A stretch of 34,927 bases of DNA from Nemertoderma westbladi (GCA_032718475.1 JAUCBJ010007371.1:1-34927); one strand, 5' to 3'; positions 23,301 through 31,224 are shown, counted from the first letter of the stretch. Translations and numbers: made by a program. The notes: a model not told the origin generated them from the sequence alone.

Positions 23301-26300
23301 ATTATCTCACATGGAATGCCGAAACGGCTCACCCATGATGAAATAAAATTATTTTACTATTAATTATTAATTTTATTATTATTTTACATTTATATTACCC
23401 TTTTTGTGTCGATGTTTGTTACTGCAACAACCATCGCGTAAAATGATCTACCATTGTGACCATATAATTATATCCATTTTGAAGGAGGTAGTGGTCCATG
23501 TGTAGGCTGCACCTATGCCTATGTGTTGTGTTGGGAATTAAATAGATCAGTTGTTGAAATTGAGGCAATAGTGAATTTAGTATGTCGAACAATTTTGATT
23601 ATCTGACACCTTTGACATGCTCGGCACTATTATTACTTATGTCTTAACCCATTCCAGGCCATTTATGATTTCCCAAATGTGATTAATAATTGGTCATGGT
23701 GGAATTTTGTGAATAAATTGAAACGATTATTTGTTTTGAACTTATGGTCGCATCTGTCCAATCTGTTGAAATATCACACCACAAAAAATTATCACCTATT
23801 GGAAATTATTAAATAAAAAATTATTATATTCTTTATAGCTTTTTTATGACTTAATTTTTCAAGTATATTTAATGATTAACCATATGATGTCAATAAGAAT
23901 ATATTATTAATTCAGTTGCTAAATGGTAGACTATAAATGGAATTACTCAAGATCAATTCAAATGCTGGAAATTTGAAATTTGTTTAATGGTTTAGTGAAG
24001 GATTGGCATTTCCATTCGCAAACATCAGATCTACCACACATAATAGCATTTTTCCAAAAACACCAATCATACCAACAGAATTTGCCGTCAGGATTGAAAT
24101 TACGAGTACATGATTAATATATTGACTGATGTATTTCTATTAGTAATGTAATGTAATATTAATAATGTTCTCATTAAAACTGTAAAGTTCACGATAAATC
24201 TGCAGCCCCTACTATCACTGCTAGGGTGTTCATTACAAGTAGACATATATTCAACCGCTTGAGATAGCTTATTGATTTGGTGTGTGATATTTTGACACCA
24301 CACAATTCCATCCCATTATCAGGCCTAACCTCTATACCAGTAGGAGCATGGTAAGATAAAGGCCTATCCAGTATCCATATAGTTTCCAATCACATAGTTG
24401 ACACTGAACAAATCGAAGTATTTATCTGCCCTATTATATGTTCAGCGATTTCTGCTAACTTTTTTGTAGTATCGCCGTAATTGATGATAAAGATTTTCGA
24501 ATCTGCTCTGGCAAACAATTTTATGAAACGTATTTTCACTATATTATTTGGTGCTAAACATCGTATTGTTTGACTAAGGGCGATTCTATTGAAAGTTTAC
24601 AGTCTCCTAAAATGTTGCTCATGTAGAAGTCATTTTAATCGTTGTTTTACACTTATTTTGTAATATTTTATTAAAGTATTTTTATCTTTTCAAATGGGTC
24701 TGTAACTTGTGCACCACTATCAAAAATTGTATTTGTAGGTAAAACGTTTAACAAGCTGTTCTTTTTGACGGAATCTGAGATATTTAAGAGTTATTTCTTC
24801 TATTTGTGGTGTCATTCTCGTAAAAGCTAGACCAACACTAGAATCAGATTATAATTATATTAAATCGCATCAGGGATCCCATTGAGAGACTGCTCCGTGG
24901 AAATCAGAATAGGTTCCGTAAAGGTCGTGGGATCATGGAGCCCATTTTGGCACTTAGAAGGATAATTGAAGAGTTATCAAAAAAGAAAGATAGGCATCTG
25001 GGTGTTATCTTTGTTGACGTCTTCAAGGCCTTTGATTCAGTCTATCGCTCATGTATGTTCAGCATACTTTAATTATATGGGATTCCTGATGAAATTATTG
25101 CAGCATCATCACCATTCTTGTTCATAATTGTGGTTGACTATGATCTACGCATGTCCTTAGATCATCATAATGATGATGGGTTAATGGTAACTCCACCTAC
25201 TGGCTCTACTGTACCTAACTGATCTAGACGTTACTGATGACTTAGGAGTACTCTCAGAATCACTAGAGGGAGCCCAACGGCTCCTCAGCTCATTAGAACA
25301 GGCTGCTTCTAGTGATGGTGTTATTATTAACTCCAAAAAGACCAACATTTTGACAGTCTCTGCAAGTCTCTGACCAGATGAGCATAAGCTCAAAGGATGG
25401 TATTCTTGAGCATGTGGACGAATTCTGTTCCCTGGGATCATGGATTCGGAAGTCATGTGAGGACCTTCGAATATGTAAGGGAAAGGCATGGTCAGCCTTG
25501 AATAGGATTTCCAGGATTTGGAAGTCACATAGAATTAATCGGAAACTTAAGGTCCGATTATTTAGAGCAGCAGTAGTTCCAGTACTCCTCTATGGGAGTC
25601 CATGCTGGGCTCTAACTGCTGAGGACACAAAATCTCTGGATGGCACATTCACAAGAATGCTATGCCAGGTTCAATGTGTCAATTACAATGCACACATTCC
25701 AACTAGACACTATATAACATTGGAGGTGTCTCATTGGTTCCTTCAAGCTTGACACTATAACAAAGCCGCCTCTGCTTTGCAGAACATTGCTTTCGCCGAG
25801 AGGTCCAGCCAGTGCATAATCTTGTGCTTTGGCAGCCTCATGGAGTGAATAAGCATGGTGGACAGCCCATGACTTTCTTGAGACGCATCTTAAAGGACAC
25901 TGGCCTTGAAGATGTGGATGATCTACCAAATGTCATGGGTGATAGACTATTGTGGTGGCGCAATGTTATCGACAAGCCGGCCCAGCATTCTTAAAAATGT
26001 AGCTGCAATGCCCAAGTGTAGCCTGTTCTAATGAGCAGAGGAGCCGTATACTGATCTGATTGCTGCAATAATACTGTACCTACAACAGTGGCCTTAAAAA
26101 CAACAACAACACAACACTTTCCAACCATTATCCATAAATATATTTAATCTAAAGCACCACCCACCCTACTGTACCATTGCTATACCGAACTAAACATTTT
26201 AATGAGAGTTAGTTAAACATAATAACCACCAGTTTACAACTATAAACAAAGTAGACCAACTGGGGTGCTTCAGCTTACCATGTCCTATAATAGTACGATT

Positions 26301-26509
26301 TGGTCGGTTCCACTTGAGGTTTCATTCTACTGACACTGAAATGTTAATATTTAGGTGACTGGAGATTGTGTTGCACCTGAGATTACATTCTACATGGACG
26401 CAGACTTTGCTGGACAGAAACTGTTTACCAATGGTGACGCTCAAACTGAAGTGTTCGAGAACTTGTTCATGGACAACCAAGTATCATCATTTAAAATTCG
26501 ATGCGGAAG
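11244..26509 (+). CDS. Multi-domain beta/gamma-crystallin-like protein, eight exons, both ends missing
   Basis: Exons at 11244-11390, 16235-16383, 16903-17086, 17719-17816, 18611-18734, 21441-21583, 21748-21874 and 26355-26509 all have AG/GT borders and join in phase: 1127 nt, 375 codons plus 2 nt, no stop. The product is a chain of Greek-key domains: residues 1-49 (second half of domain I), 50-138 (II), about 146-234 (III), 235-324 (IV), 325-375 (first half of V). Repeated signatures are GxW-x-L-[YFW], PGxY(P) and D/N-D/N-x-x-S-S. Known relatives are lens crystallins, calcium-binding invertebrate crystallins and amphibian epidermal differentiation-specific proteins. Domain-pair junctions resemble epidermal or secreted members. 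No signal peptide can be judged because the 5' exons are absent. The 3' exon should begin with one base plus TGG; I did not find it. Function is most likely structural or calcium-binding. Confidence 0.88.
11391..11808. other. AT-rich intron sequence
   Basis: Start of the 4.8-kb intron between exons a and b. I see no genes or recognisable elements in it. Confidence 0.5.
11851..12308 (+). repeat. 21-bp tandem array A (about 21 copies)
   Basis: The unit carries TTAGTTCC(A/T)ATTGAAACGAA; almost the only variation is A or T after TTCC. The period is a multiple of three with no stop codon, giving a long open frame that reads LVPIETK over and over. That frame is a by-product of the array, not a gene. 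Confidence 0.95.
12309..12625 (+). repeat. 21-bp tandem array B (related unit, about 13 copies)
   Basis: The unit carries AATTTAGTTCCAATGCATACG, a diverged relative of array A with GCATACG, GCATTCG or GGAAGCG endings. It ends in ATGCATGCATGCGAACTTAG before the spacer. Confidence 0.9.
12626..13254. other. Spacer between inverted 21-bp arrays
   Basis: A ~630-bp unique stretch, richer in GC and CpG than the intron around it. It contains a TATA-like ACTATAAATGG near 12946 and small hairpins (CACAGCGAAGCTGTG near 12905; AGTGGGCTTGTCGGGCCCACT near 13145, loop 5). No convincing gene. It could be the core of a foldback-type element. Confidence 0.4.
13255..13455 (-). repeat. 21-bp tandem array C, inverted relative to A and B
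   Basis: AAATTCGCTTCCATTGGAAC and ATTGGAACTAAATTCG blocks are the reverse complement of the array B unit. About eight degenerate copies. Together with array B this gives inverted tandem-repeat flanks around 12626-13254. Confidence 0.85.
13462..13645 (-). mobile_element. Antisense scrap of the LINE reverse transcriptase tail
   Basis: On the minus strand the sequence holds ACTGCTGAGGA-(T/C)A-C-AAATCTCTG, ACAAGAATGCTA, and CAACATTGGAGGTGT-TCATT. These match LINE copy 1 at about 9939-10110 (AEDTKSLDGTFTRML to YNIGGVSL). A small AGATAC expansion separates the two matching parts. Confidence 0.75.
13798..15846 (+). repeat. 20-bp minisatellite, 102 copies
   Basis: The consensus is TAGCATCTACATTTACCATG. 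From 13801 to 15840 the period is exactly 20 bp with no insertion or deletion, 2040 bp in all. Variants are point changes (TGGC, TTGC, TAGCGTC, AATTACC, ACTATG, ACCACA). Blocks of variants repeat with offsets of 740-760 bp, showing higher-order duplication. It lies in the intron between exons a and b. Confidence 0.98.
15847..16234. other. Intron end without a gene
   Basis: Contains short direct repeats (GAGAATGAGATCGAGA twice near 15898-15931; CACCCACTC with a CCTGCACCCACTCACC repeat near 15970-16000). No coding support. Confidence 0.5.
16235..16383 (+). CDS. Beta/gamma-crystallin gene, exon b
   Basis: Acceptor TTTTCATAG, donor GTAAGA. It encodes DGITVFSGPNYEDVAF, then NNQISSVIVTGGLWRLY plus two bases (GA). 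It is in phase 0 with exon a. NNQISS fits the calcium-binding consensus N/D-N/D-x-x-S/T-S. Confidence 0.88.
16903..17086 (+). CDS. Beta/gamma-crystallin gene, exon c
   Basis: Acceptor TTTTTTAG, donor GTAATT. It encodes EDPDYRDEYTDLPPGFYPYF, then GDNTVSSVKRLE and CHIHDITIYSENNFE. It ends domain II (with a second canonical calcium motif, DNTVSS) and begins domain III. Confidence 0.9.
17315..17660 (+). repeat. 20-bp minisatellite almost without G on the sense strand (about 17 copies)
   Basis: Units read CCACTCCACCACAACCTTCC or CCAACTCCACCACAACCTAC. The plus strand, which is the transcribed strand of the crystallin gene, is nearly devoid of G across more than 300 bases. It lies in the intron between exons c and d. 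The Pro/Thr/His-rich open frame over it is a by-product. Confidence 0.95.
17719..17816 (+). CDS. Beta/gamma-crystallin gene, exon d
   Basis: Acceptor GATTTCAG, donor GTTAGT. It encodes GRKLNANGDCDQTAFIRRGM and DNMGKSFKIKCG plus CT. The calcium motif position reads DNMGKS, missing the Ser-Ser ending. Confidence 0.9.
17817..18610. other. Intron between exons d and e
   Basis: An open frame of ~100 codons near 18058-18369 has no recognisable motif and lies in an intron. I see no other feature. Confidence 0.45.
18611..18734 (+). CDS. Beta/gamma-crystallin gene, exon e
   Basis: Acceptor TTTATTAG, donor GTGAGT. It encodes (L)WILYQGNFLNNAEIFGPGDY and SSVSSLRAVPE, ending domain III in phase 0. Layout equals that of exon a. 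Confidence 0.9.
18826..18985 (-). repeat. Left terminal repeat of the Penelope-like element
   Basis: Shares with the right copy, in reverse complement, AAGAAAACAATAGCAATTAC, CAACAAATGTTACAGGCAGT, ACGACGTTTCGGGT, GCAGGCACCATT and AAGTAAGCTAAAGTAAGGC. The minus strand holds a hammerhead-like core (18952-18921). Confidence 0.9.
19108..20042 (+). pseudogene. Penelope-like reverse transcriptase and GIY-YIG endonuclease remnant
   Basis: Pieces in order: NGKLYQQTDGVSMGSPLGPS, a TAA stop at 19214, then HELGWLDNCPIEFKPLFYRR, the catalytic YVDD in RRYVDDTFCVF (near 19270-19302) and YLNSKHPNIKFTCETERN. After a frame change come MNFHSYLSFQYKFSLVYALV and RICSSYLAFHIEISKL. After another frame change comes SSSCNATYIGKTRRHFGVRT, which is the start of a GIY-YIG nuclease (YIG and the following Arg). 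At least one stop and three frame shifts make it non-functional. In live elements the RT and nuclease perform target-primed insertion. Confidence 0.88.
20335..20657 (+). repeat. ~180-bp direct duplication in the Penelope-like 3' region
   Basis: CACCACGGCTGTCACCAATC occurs near 20364 and 20541, and GCTACACGTATACGAACATT occurs near 20430 and 20628. Flanking sequence (TATTATAT-GA-TC-GCCAACTC) also matches. The second copy has an extra ~20 bp. Confidence 0.8.
20740..20888 (+). repeat. Right terminal repeat of the Penelope-like element
   Basis: Inverted copy of 18826-18985. Contains TTGAAAATGG, TGCCTGCTGGACCC and GAAACGTCG at 20771-20804, a degenerate hammerhead-like core. Confidence 0.9.
21441..21583 (+). 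CDS. Beta/gamma-crystallin gene, exon f
   Basis: Acceptor AACATTACAG, donor GTGAGT. It encodes DGIALFQYPAYRGKMLKTFH and DITRSVIITGGQWQLW plus CA. It parallels exon b, including the leading DGI and the GGxWxLx ending. Confidence 0.9.
21748..21874 (+). CDS. Beta/gamma-crystallin gene, exon g
   Basis: Acceptor ATAATTGCAG, donor GTGAGT. It encodes (Q)HWYNAVDRGLSVVLNPGYYP and SATSLHRWKLA, ending domain IV in phase 0. The intron before it is only 164 bp, the shortest in the gene. Confidence 0.9.
21875..22848. other. AT-rich intron sequence
   Basis: Part of the 4.5-kb intron between exons g and h. I see no gene; there is a short stuttering TAAGGTATA repeat near 22519-22565. Confidence 0.5.
22850..22950 (+). 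repeat. Degenerate 20-22-bp tandem repeat (GCCGAAACG...TTTTT)
   Basis: Four to five units of CCGAAACG-NNNC-TTTTTT-GC follow one another. Related CGGCAA/CCGAAACGG words lie at 22425-22450 and 23318. No coding support. Confidence 0.6.
23106..23168. repeat. 63-bp near-perfect palindrome
   Basis: TGGTAGATATATATATATGC-AAGTTGTC, a 3-base loop (ACT), then GACAACTTGC and an AT run ending TTTACCA. The 10-bp GC-containing core is perfect and the outer TGGTA/TACCA also pair. It could extrude as a cruciform or be a small foldback element. Confidence 0.9.
23169..24852. other. AT-rich intron sequence without recognised features
   Basis: No open frame of note, no known motif and no repeat array seen on either strand. 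Confidence 0.5.
24853..26115 (+). mobile_element. LINE copy 2: 5' truncated, internally deleted, with intact AAC-rich tail
   Basis: Begins at AATTATATTAAATCGCATCA, equivalent to copy 1 near 9044, and stays very similar to the end of the ORF (25994). Compared with copy 1 it lacks about 105 bp covering motif B (after 25105) and about 24 bp before motif C. FADD has decayed to VTDD-like sequence (ctagacgttactgatgac). It retains the 3' UTR missing from copy 1 and ends in AAAAACAACAACAACACAAC. It sits in the intron between exons g and h. 5' truncation is typical of target-primed insertion. Confidence 0.92.
26355..26509 (+). CDS. Beta/gamma-crystallin gene, exon h (last visible)
   Basis: Acceptor AATATTTAG, donor GTATGA. 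It encodes VTGDCVAPEITFYMDADFAG, QKLFTNGDAQTEVF and DNQVSSFKIRCG plus AG. It corresponds to the end of exon c plus exon d fused without an intron. DNQVSS is a canonical calcium motif. Confidence 0.88.
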
Positions 26510-26589
26510 GTATGACTTATCTATGATACTATGGATCAGAGCTGTGGGACTACCATAGTGCCTCAGCAGTTGCAATTACATGTGTTAGG

Positions 26590-27358
26590 TACGGGTGTTA
26601 GGTATAAAACGTAGCTCATCAGGTTTCATAGTTTACAGAGAAAGTGGAGCTGTACCTTTAACACTGCGCAGAAAATTATGTATTGTAAAATTCTGGGTGC
26701 ATATATTAAAGTTGCCAGGTAGCCAGTTAGTAAAACAGATATATTCAGCATGTTTTATTGGGGTACACAACATGACTACTCGATAGTTAACTGGGTGACA
26801 CTATCAAGATACCTAATAAATCGTTTAGGCTTATTTTGGGCATGGTGGGAACAAGGAATAAACTCAGAATGGAACATTTTGTCTAAAGTTAAAAATATTC
26901 TGAGAGATCAGTTCGTTCTTGGATGGTGGTCCACTTTGGATGGTTCCCCTAAAGGAATGTTATATACTAACTATAAGAAGCTTCGGAACTGAGCAGTATT
27001 TAGACAGCCTGAAGAACTCTCCCATGATTGAGACAAAATTCCAATTCAAAATTGTAAATTCCAAGGCAAAATTCCGCATGCTCATCGCACAACCTACAAA
27101 TTGAGGCTAGTATATTGATCCCGAGATCTGAAAGTATATGTGAATATTGTAATCAGCACAAAATTGAAGACGAGTTGCAGTTTGTCCTGTTTTGTGCCAT
27201 ATAATATGAGCTCCGCCCCAAATATATTGACCCATTGTTTTACCTCCATCCTAATTCCCACAACTTCTGTTCTCGAACAATTCTCAGGTAACCCTAACGA
27301 AATTGGCTCTATTTGTATTCTATGCATTAAAATTGTCGTTCTGAAACTCAGAGTTACG
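26590..27358 (+). pseudogene. Decayed 3' end of a second LINE family (post-RT region)
   Basis: Pieces in three frames read SGFIVYRESGAVPLTLRRKL, VKFWVHILKLP, LSKVKNILRDQFVLGWWSTL, LYTNYKKLR, FGTEQYLDSLKNSPMIETKF, SKAKFRMLIAQ, then SICEYCNQHKIEDELQFVLF and C. This order (basic RxPLxxxRK..VKFW, W...F...W, Y..K.....YL, the Cys-rich IEDE.HF..xC tail) matches the C-terminal part of LINE ORF2 proteins common in marine invertebrates. At least three frameshifts and stops. The reverse transcriptase core itself is absent. It starts just after crystallin exon h. Confidence 0.75.
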
Positions 27359-27839
27359 TAAACGAAATATAAATATAGTAAGGGGTGTGCATTTACTCAA
27401 GAATTGTTCTGTATATTAACACCAGCCCAGTGGATTATCCAAACAGGTACAAACAAAACACAGTAAAGACTACTGCTGTTCGAAATATATTTTTACCTTC
27501 AGAGAAGGTGTGATTGAATGTGATTTCCATAACATTGATAGTTTATTTCATGTAGACTGGAGTCTATTTAATTGTGATCTCTAATAGACTCCGATTGGAA
27601 TCTAAAGCTTCATTTAGTTTCAGTTATAATTGATGAATGGCCTAGGATAAAGCCATTTGGCACACTTATTGCATTGATTGCCAAATTGTTCAATTAGTTG
27701 TGCAAATGTGTTGATTGTGTTTATGTTTACTCACATTTTATTCAGATCTTTACTTCACCAACTTGTTGATACGGGACAGTGAAACAGTGGACCTCCAAAT
27801 TATACTTTTTATATACCCAACTCTTATAGTCCGTATAGA
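27359..27839. other. AT-rich stretch without a gene
   Basis: Searched for the missing next crystallin exon (one base plus TGG after AG). The only candidate near 27429 runs into a stop and lacks the domain signature. Confidence 0.45.
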
Positions 27840-27849
27840 CTATAAGATC

Positions 27850-28194
27850 TCTGTGTGGTTACTTACATCTCTCCATCCATAAAATTGCAAATATTCTACT
27901 TAAATCCCATTCTCCATTGTACAGTAAATCCAATTTTTGCAGTTTTGTTTCTCCCAGGTCCAGTTTGACATATATGTCATAGTCAGTTGTAAAACAAGAA
28001 CACCTATCTTTTGATGGGGTTGCGACAAAAGTAAATCTGGAATGTCCTCATTTTCCATTTCAATTTTATCCAGTAGTAGTTCCCATTGAATCATAATCTG
28101 CATTCACCGTTAGAATAGTTGATACATATGTTAAAGTACCATCAAGCTCAGTGTTTGTAATTTGTTGTCTCCAGCTGAAGTTTTGTGCTGCCAT
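27850..28194 (-). pseudogene. Possible antisense coding remnant, unrecognised
   Basis: On the minus strand an ATG at 28194 gives MAAQNFSWRQQITNTELDGT and about 20 more codons to a stop. Other frames then continue with QWELLLDKIEMENEDIPDLL and with TDYDIYVKLDLGETKLQKLD, ending LSRIFAILWMER. The composition is protein-like across frame changes, which suggests a decayed gene or exons separated by unseen introns. No family recognised. Confidence 0.3.
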
Positions 28195-29519
28195 TATTAG
28201 TGGAAGTGTGTACGCGCTTTTGAAGACCTTTAGCAGTTTAACCTGCCAAAATTTATATGTCTTTTGGTTTACAAATAGACTTTAGAAGTTGACAAATATT
28301 TAATACCAATAAACACAACATTAGCAGAAGCCAGCCTAGTGCGCGTCCATTCACCCGCTGGATATACCCGGGAGACTGGATTCTGAGGGCTTAGATTATT
28401 ATTGCAGTGTAAGCCTACTGTATTATTCGATTGATCGTTAATAAATAATTTCTGACTAATATTATTCACTTTCGGGAAATATTAACAGTTCCTTTTGGAC
28501 GTGGCGCTCTATCTAGGTAAACAGAGATATGACTTATACTAATCACAACGGTAAGTCGGTAAGGCTTATGATTCACGTATGAGGCGCATTCTTTAGGAAA
28601 TGCTTAGTTATCAGTCACAATCAGGCACACTACCGGTAACACACAATACTGCTCACTAATTTGCCGACCGTCAATGAATTTTATCATATATAAAGAGAGC
28701 AGCAACGGACTCATGTAGTGCTTATCAAATAGCATTAAATTCACTACAAACCACAACAATATAAGTCGCAATCGCTATATATAACCCGTCTCTCTAACCT
28801 GTAGTGTATCAAGAAAATTGGGAAATTTGGGTTCTTTATAAATGTTCTCCAAATAATAATATTCAACCAAAACACAACAGTAAATAGAATTAAGACGGTA
28901 GGTTAAGATGGTAACACTGTTTGACTGGACCGATAACAGTTATACGCTCTATAATCTTAAGCCTACTAATGTTTCTTCTAAAGTCTGAAACGAATTGACT
29001 CTAGAGCCGGTGTTCCTGGCCTAGATAGAAGGAACACAACAGTATCACAAAAACAGTAAGACTGAACACTCCTAGTATCATCGGCCGAATATCTCCACAT
29101 CGACAGAAAAAATCGCTCTGATTGGCTTAAGCTAAACAAAGAACCATGTGCCCAATGGCCGTTTCCATGTCAGCAACCAGCTGTTAGATGTCGCAATCTG
29201 AATCATCAAGGCAAAGCTGTGTAAGGGTATTTGGTGCATTGCGGGTTTTTTGCCTTACCATGTCCTCCAAAGCACGTATATAGAAGAATGACTTTTATGT
29301 CCGTTAAAACACCTATAACGGTACCTTGCGGGCGAGTGGGACATATATATAGTTAGAGAGCCTTTTAGAGTATTCCAGCGCCTGGGGGGAAACTGGATTG
29401 CGAAGCAAAAGGGCCAGTTATATCCCACAGAAGCTTTTACACCGCTCCCAGAAAATGGGATTTGAGTCTATAAAATATACAAAATCACAGTTTCTAATAT
29501 ACGTAAATACTCTAAACAG
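28195..29519. other. No gene recognised
   Basis: Mixed AT-rich sequence. CpG content rises from about 28950 onwards toward the minus-strand frames. No poly-A signal in the right orientation was found immediately downstream of the frame ending at 29520. Confidence 0.4.
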
Positions 29520-30569
29520 TTAGTCTTTCTTGCGCGGATGGCGTTTACGCAGTTTTTTAAAGCTAGCCAGAGTCTTTTTCTCTTTGGGGCGAGCCACTTT
29601 ACAAGGAGGGCTATAACTCCTGGGTGAAGGGTGCAATATGATTGCATCAGAGGGTGTAGGATTATGGTCAGTGTATCCGCCAGTCGAAGTACCGGGTTGA
29701 TTGACATCAACGTCGGGGGAGAGGGGTCTAACGGCTTTGAGAGCTCGTTTTAAGACAGCCGCTCTTACGGGTCCTTTACGAGTGGTCTGAACGAGGGCCG
29801 TGGGTGGACCATAGGCAGTTAGAAACCTCCGGGGTTTAATGGTTCTTTCCAACTCGCGTTCACGGGCTCGGTATTCGTAAGGCCGCCGATATACTTCCTG
29901 TAACTCTGGGTGTGAGTTAACAAATAAGTCTCCATAGTCCGGATCCTGACGGATGTAATTGATTAAGTTATAGGAATAAAGGTCGCTAGGATTAACACTC
30001 CTGAGAAATTTGCGTACAAATTTGGTTGAAATACATTCTCCGACGCGCTTCAGTAGCTCGTAACTCGATATGCGTGATTTCTGTTCGACCGAAGCGAATA
30101 GATAAGGATGGAACGCATAAACTCCTTCGTAAGCGCGTCTGGGATAATAGCGATGGCGCGAATCACAATGTAAATCAGCGTTCGCTTCCCAAGCTCTGAT
30201 GTAACGTAGTGTGATCATTTCATCTACGCTTTCCAAATCGTGATTAAAAGGGCAATCGAAACTGGCGTGTCCCTTTATTTGACAATGGTGACATTGAGTC
30301 ATAAATTGAGGGCAAACCGCAAAAATATGCAAGTTATTGAGTCTGCAATATGCGCAACAAATTTCCATAGTCGGTTGTTCTTGGAAATAGGAACAGCGGA
30401 CGTTTGTGTCCATGGGCGTAACATGGTCTCTCGATGCGCATAACCGACAACGTTGCCGAGAAACATAGTTGGCATGGCGATAATTGTACGCAGTGAGACA
30501 CTGTGGACCTTGATACAATTCTAGGATGTAATCGTTGTCGCTGTTCCGGGCGCGATAGGCTGAATCTCC
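29520..30569 (-). CDS. Protein with three Cys/His zinc-knuckle-like clusters and a basic tail
   Basis: On the minus strand the frame is open from 30569 (after a TGA) to 29520, about 350 codons. No ATG occurs before 30413; the first Cys cluster lies upstream of that ATG, so entry is probably by frameshift, splicing or a non-ATG start. Counting from the TTG at 30518, clusters are C24-x2-C27-x4-H32-x9-C42, C55-x2-C58-x5-H64-x4-C69 and C76-x2-C79-x4-H84-x4-C89; the last is a canonical CCHC knuckle. A charged middle part is followed by a Pro/Ser-rich region and a Lys/Arg-rich end (KKLRKRHPRKKD). Knuckles plus a basic tail suggest nucleic-acid binding, as in gag or LINE ORF1 proteins, but I do not recognise the family. 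CpG-rich compared with surroundings. Confidence 0.6.
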   Translation of the reverse strand, partial: GDSAYRARNSDNDYILELYQGPQCLTAYNYRHANYVSRQRCRLCASRDHVTPMDTNVRCSYFQEQPTMEICCAYCRLNNLHIFAVCPQFMTQCHHCQIKGHASFDCPFNHDLESVDEMITLRYIRAWEANADLHCDSRHRYYPRRAYEGVYAFHPYLFASVEQKSRISSYELLKRVGECISTKFVRKFLRSVNPSDLYSYNLINYIRQDPDYGDLFVNSHPELQEVYRRPYEYRARERELERTIKPRRFLTAYGPPTALVQTTRKGPVRAAVLKRALKAVRPLSPDVDVNQPGTSTGGYTDHNPTPSDAIILHPSPRSYSPPCKVARPKEKKTLASFKKLRKRHPRKKD

Positions 30570-30967
30570 TCAGATTCTAGGCATATTGTTCGTCTTCCCA
30601 GTCTGTTACGAATAGAATTTTCGTGATTTATTCTCGGTTTATCGTTACGACTCCGCTGGGTATGATATTTAAATAGAACCATTTCCCTTTCGGTGTCTAC
30701 ATCGTCCGTATCATGTAAATCGATAGGATGGCCGGTAGTTAGGAAGTCCATATACGTACCATTACGATGCGTATAGCGAGCGGTGAATTTTCGATAGTCC
30801 AATTCACGCGTAAGTTGCTCTTGGGACATCGGCGGTTCGATATAACGACCATCGTCCTCCGTAATGTTTGGATCGGCTTCACCGCGTATCAAGCTATCCA
30901 CAAATGCTTGTAAAGGTAGAGTATATCGCTCCCTGATACCAAGATCATCTTCTATCAACTCCATCAT
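30521..30967 (-). CDS. Acidic 148-residue protein overlapping the zinc-knuckle frame
   Basis: It starts at tandem ATGATG (30967) and stops at 30521. It is acidic in the first half (MMELIEDDLGIRERYTLPLQ), with SQEQLTRELDYRKF and VDTEREMVLFKYH, and has a basic stretch SIRNRLGRRT near the end. It overlaps the zinc-knuckle frame by 49 nt in the -1 relation, so a -1 shift anywhere from 30569 to 30521 would give a fusion of roughly 480 residues. No known domain recognised. The compositional match (CpG-rich, few AT-rich codons) and the overlap suggest one transcription unit, as in gag-type or viral genes. Confidence 0.55.
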   Translation of the reverse strand: MMELIEDDLGIRERYTLPLQAFVDSLIRGEADPNITEDDGRYIEPPMSQEQLTRELDYRKFTARYTHRNGTYMDFLTTGHPIDLHDTDDVDTEREMVLFKYHTQRSRNDKPRINHENSIRNRLGRRTICLESEEIQPIAPGTATTITS

Positions 30968-31008
30968 ATCTGCTATCTGAGTTTATTAATATTGTAATGA
31001 GTTTATGT

Positions 31009-31224
31009 TTAGGCGAGCGGGCGTCGCTGCCTACCTCTCTTCGCCCCGGACAGTGGGATTCTCAGCGCCGATGTACCGTCGTCGCGGTGTTTACGCCAAC
31101 ATGTAGCAACATCACGACAACGATGACCGGCACAAGTCACTCCACTGTCCGTCCCAAAGGCTTGAATCCACTTTAGGTTCTTTCTATAGGAGAGTTGGGC
31201 TACTTTCACAATTGCGACTAGCTA
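31009..31224 (-). other. Small CpG-rich open frame, doubtful
   Basis: A ~70-codon minus-strand frame without ATG, with SGVTCAGHRCRDVATCWRKH and a basic end GAKRGRQRRPLA. It lies directly upstream of the acidic frame and shares its CpG-rich composition. It might be an upstream exon or chance. Confidence 0.2.

Noticed and set aside
27429-27470. Candidate next crystallin exon (AG followed by TGGATTATCC)
   Set aside because: It reaches a stop after about 11 codons and has no PGxY or Ser-Ser signature.
30521-30569. Canonical -1 ribosomal slippery heptamer in the overlap
   Set aside because: No X-XXY-YYZ sequence in the right register was found between the limits of the overlap, so the mechanism of joining is left open.
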